Source: Gemmataceae bacterium
GTDB lineage: Bacteria > Planctomycetota > Planctomycetia > Gemmatales > Gemmataceae
Direction: 5' to 3'
DNA length: 33,000 nucleotides
Assembly: GCA_019694755.1 (NCBI GenBank)
Contig: JAIBBI010000047.1
Coordinates: 1-33,000, forward strand
The notes below the pieces were generated by a model that was given only the letters and a program-made list of their open reading frames with translations, made no database searches and was not told the origin of the DNA. Below, piece by piece: positions 31,723 through 33,000 of the stretch; position 1 is the stretch's first letter, and each line of letters begins with the position of its first letter. The position numbers were made by a program, and so were the translations under genes.

Positions 31723-33000
31723 TCAGATCGACATGAGAAACCGCAGGCGGAACTGCAGAAAGTCCGCCGGTCCTACGATCCCGTCGCCGTCGAAGTCGAA
31801 CGCCGGGTTGTTCAGGCCCAACCCCAGCCGGAAGGCGAGGAAGTCGACCGAGTCGACCCTTGCGTCACCGTTCGCATCTCCGAAGAGGCGGTGGAAGTTG
31901 GCGACGTAGTCCCCGCCTGCCAGACCGTCGGCATCGCCGTCGAGCGCCTCGATGCCCAGCACCTGATTGCTCAGCACCGTCAGTGAATACCGCCCATCGA
32001 CGAGCGACCCGAACTGCGTCCCCGGCCCGGTGAACGTCAAAGTCACAGTCGTCGCGGTCCCGGTAGTCACGGCGGCCGACAGCGCGACCGTCTCGCTCCC
32101 GCGCCGCACCACAAACGCCCCGGCCGGGTCGCCCGCAAACATCACCGGCTGATCAAACGTCACAGTCAAAGACCGCACCACCGACCGCTGGGCGGTGCCG
32201 TCCGCTACCTTCATCGAGGTAATTGTGGGCGGAGGGGTGACGTACGCGAAGACGTCGTCGAAGCCGTTCGTGTCGCGGGGGATCAGGTCGCTCGCGCTGG
32301 AGCGAAAGGCGATGACGGAGCCGTTGCCGTTGATGGCAGGAGTGTAGAAATAGGTGTTGGCATTGCCGAACTGGGTCGGATTGTTGATCGACCGTGTCAG
32401 CAACGTGACTGCGCCGGTGACGCGATCGAATGAGTAGACTTGTTCGTACGTGCCACTGGTGTCGTACGGCCCCGTCATGCCGGGCGCGAGATTGGTGGCG
32501 GACGAGAACCACGTGATGATCCGGCCGTCGCCACTGATCGCGGGATTGAGCGCAGAATGACTGTTGCCGACGAGGGGCTGACCGGCCGCGTGGCTGGCGA
32601 GGACGTAGCTGTCGGAGACTCGATCGTAGACCACGAGATCGCTTGTCGTGCTGGTCGCGCCCGGGATGAGCTGGAACGCGAAGCCGAGGAAGCCGATGTA
32701 GTGGACATCATCGCTGACGGTCGGCAGCACGCCCCCGACCGCCAGCAGCGGATCCGTGTGCGACCGGCTGATGAGCGTATTCTCGCCCGTGAGTTTGTCG
32801 TAGAGGAAGACGTCGCTGCCGCCGCCCGTATCGGTGACGCCAGCGACGAGGTCTGCCCCGGTGTGCGTATGCGCGACGTATCGGCCGTCGTAGCCCAGTG
32901 TCGCGGCGGTCGATGACCCGTTCGCGGAGACGGTGGGCTGCCCGGCCGCATGGGAGATGAGGAACTTGGTTCCGGTCGCGACGTCGTAACCATATCGAAA
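31723..33000 (-). CDS. Secreted beta-propeller/Ig-like/dockerin protein, 5' end outside window
   Basis: The frame stays open from the stop at 31723 to the window edge, so at least 425 aa are present and the start is missing (a GTG at 32730 is internal). The N-terminal visible part has TolB/PD40-like repeats: FLYDKLTGENTLISRSHTD, VVYDRVSDSYVLASHAAGQP and YSFDRVTGAVTLLTRS. An Ig-like segment follows (ITSMKVADGTAQRSVVRSLTVTFDQPV). The C-terminus is a dockerin-type repeat pair, FGDANGDARVDSVDFLAFR and FDFDGDGIVGPADFLQFR, with Ca-binding Asp residues. Cell-surface or secreted proteins of this layout are typical of planctomycetes. Function is unknown; attachment to a cohesin-like partner is only a possibility. 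Confidence 0.82.
   Translation of the reverse strand, partial: FRYGYDVATGTKFLISHAAGQPTVSANGSSTAATLGYDGRYVAHTHTGADLVAGVTDTGGGSDVFLYDKLTGENTLISRSHTDPLLAVGGVLPTVSDDVHYIGFLGFAFQLIPGATSTTSDLVVYDRVSDSYVLASHAAGQPLVGNSHSALNPAISGDGRIITWFSSATNLAPGMTGPYDTSGTYEQVYSFDRVTGAVTLLTRSINNPTQFGNANTYFYTPAINGNGSVIAFRSSASDLIPRDTNGFDDVFAYVTPPPTITSMKVADGTAQRSVVRSLTVTFDQPVMFAGDPAGAFVVRRGSETVALSAAVTTGTATTVTLTFTGPGTQFGSLVDGRYSLTVLSNQVLGIEALDGDADGLAGGDYVANFHRLFGDANGDARVDSVDFLAFRLGLGLNNPAFDFDGDGIVGPADFLQFRLRFLMSI

Overview
The window looks like a chromosomal stretch of a planctomycete, probably of the Gemmata group (inference). GC is high (about 65-68% by eye). There are secreted WD40, EF-hand and dockerin-type proteins, a redoxin/cytochrome c/Cu-monooxygenase-like fusion, and many exported proteins of unknown role. 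No rRNA, CRISPR array or transposase is visible.

Region 1 (1-5675) is a tryptophan catabolism (kynurenine pathway) operon on the + strand. It holds the end of 3-hydroxyanthranilate 3,4-dioxygenase, ACMS decarboxylase, kynureninase, kynurenine 3-monooxygenase, tryptophan 2,3-dioxygenase and kynurenine formamidase, with short gaps or ATGA overlaps. A convergent RidA/2-aminomuconate deaminase-like gene follows. Together these convert tryptophan to 2-aminomuconate semialdehyde and perhaps beyond.

Region 2 (5782-17588) is ordinary planctomycete chromosome. It carries a TPP enzyme with a Tat-like leader, an ADP-ribosylglycohydrolase, a 980-aa WD40 protein, a YHS-domain protein, an EF-hand protein, a YtcJ-like amidohydrolase, an M28 peptidase, a small membrane protein and a cytochrome c'-like protein.

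Region 3 (17712-28322) is the most interesting part. A tRNA-Met(CAU) gene is the integration site of an element of about 10.5 kb, bounded by perfect 48-bp direct repeats (17740-17787 and 28275-28322). Every convincing gene in the element is on the - strand: a type IIG (Eco57I-like) restriction-modification enzyme as cargo, an unknown 634-aa protein, a small GTG-start protein, an AlpA/excisionase-like HTH protein, a 102-aa protein, a DUF3987-type ATPase/primase-associated protein, and a tyrosine recombinase at the tRNA end. The integrase reading frame runs through the att core. In the integrated form it stops two codons beyond the core, inside the tRNA 5' half. In the excised circle the same frame would continue for about 55 more residues, now stranded at the other end of the island (28103-28274). 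Excision and integration should therefore switch the integrase C-terminus. Tandem GGGTCAATT repeats occur near both ends, and two other repeat clusters (19518-19587; 22012-22088) are candidate iterons or operators.

Region 4 (28323-33000) returns to chromosome. It begins with a strong hairpin that probably was the tRNA's own terminator before insertion. Then come an exported DapA-family protein (-), a redoxin/cytochrome/Cu-monooxygenase-like fusion (+), a pair of inverted REP-like palindromes, and the 3' part of a beta-propeller/dockerin protein (-) cut by the window edge.

All functions are read from motifs and remembered family features; no database search was run.
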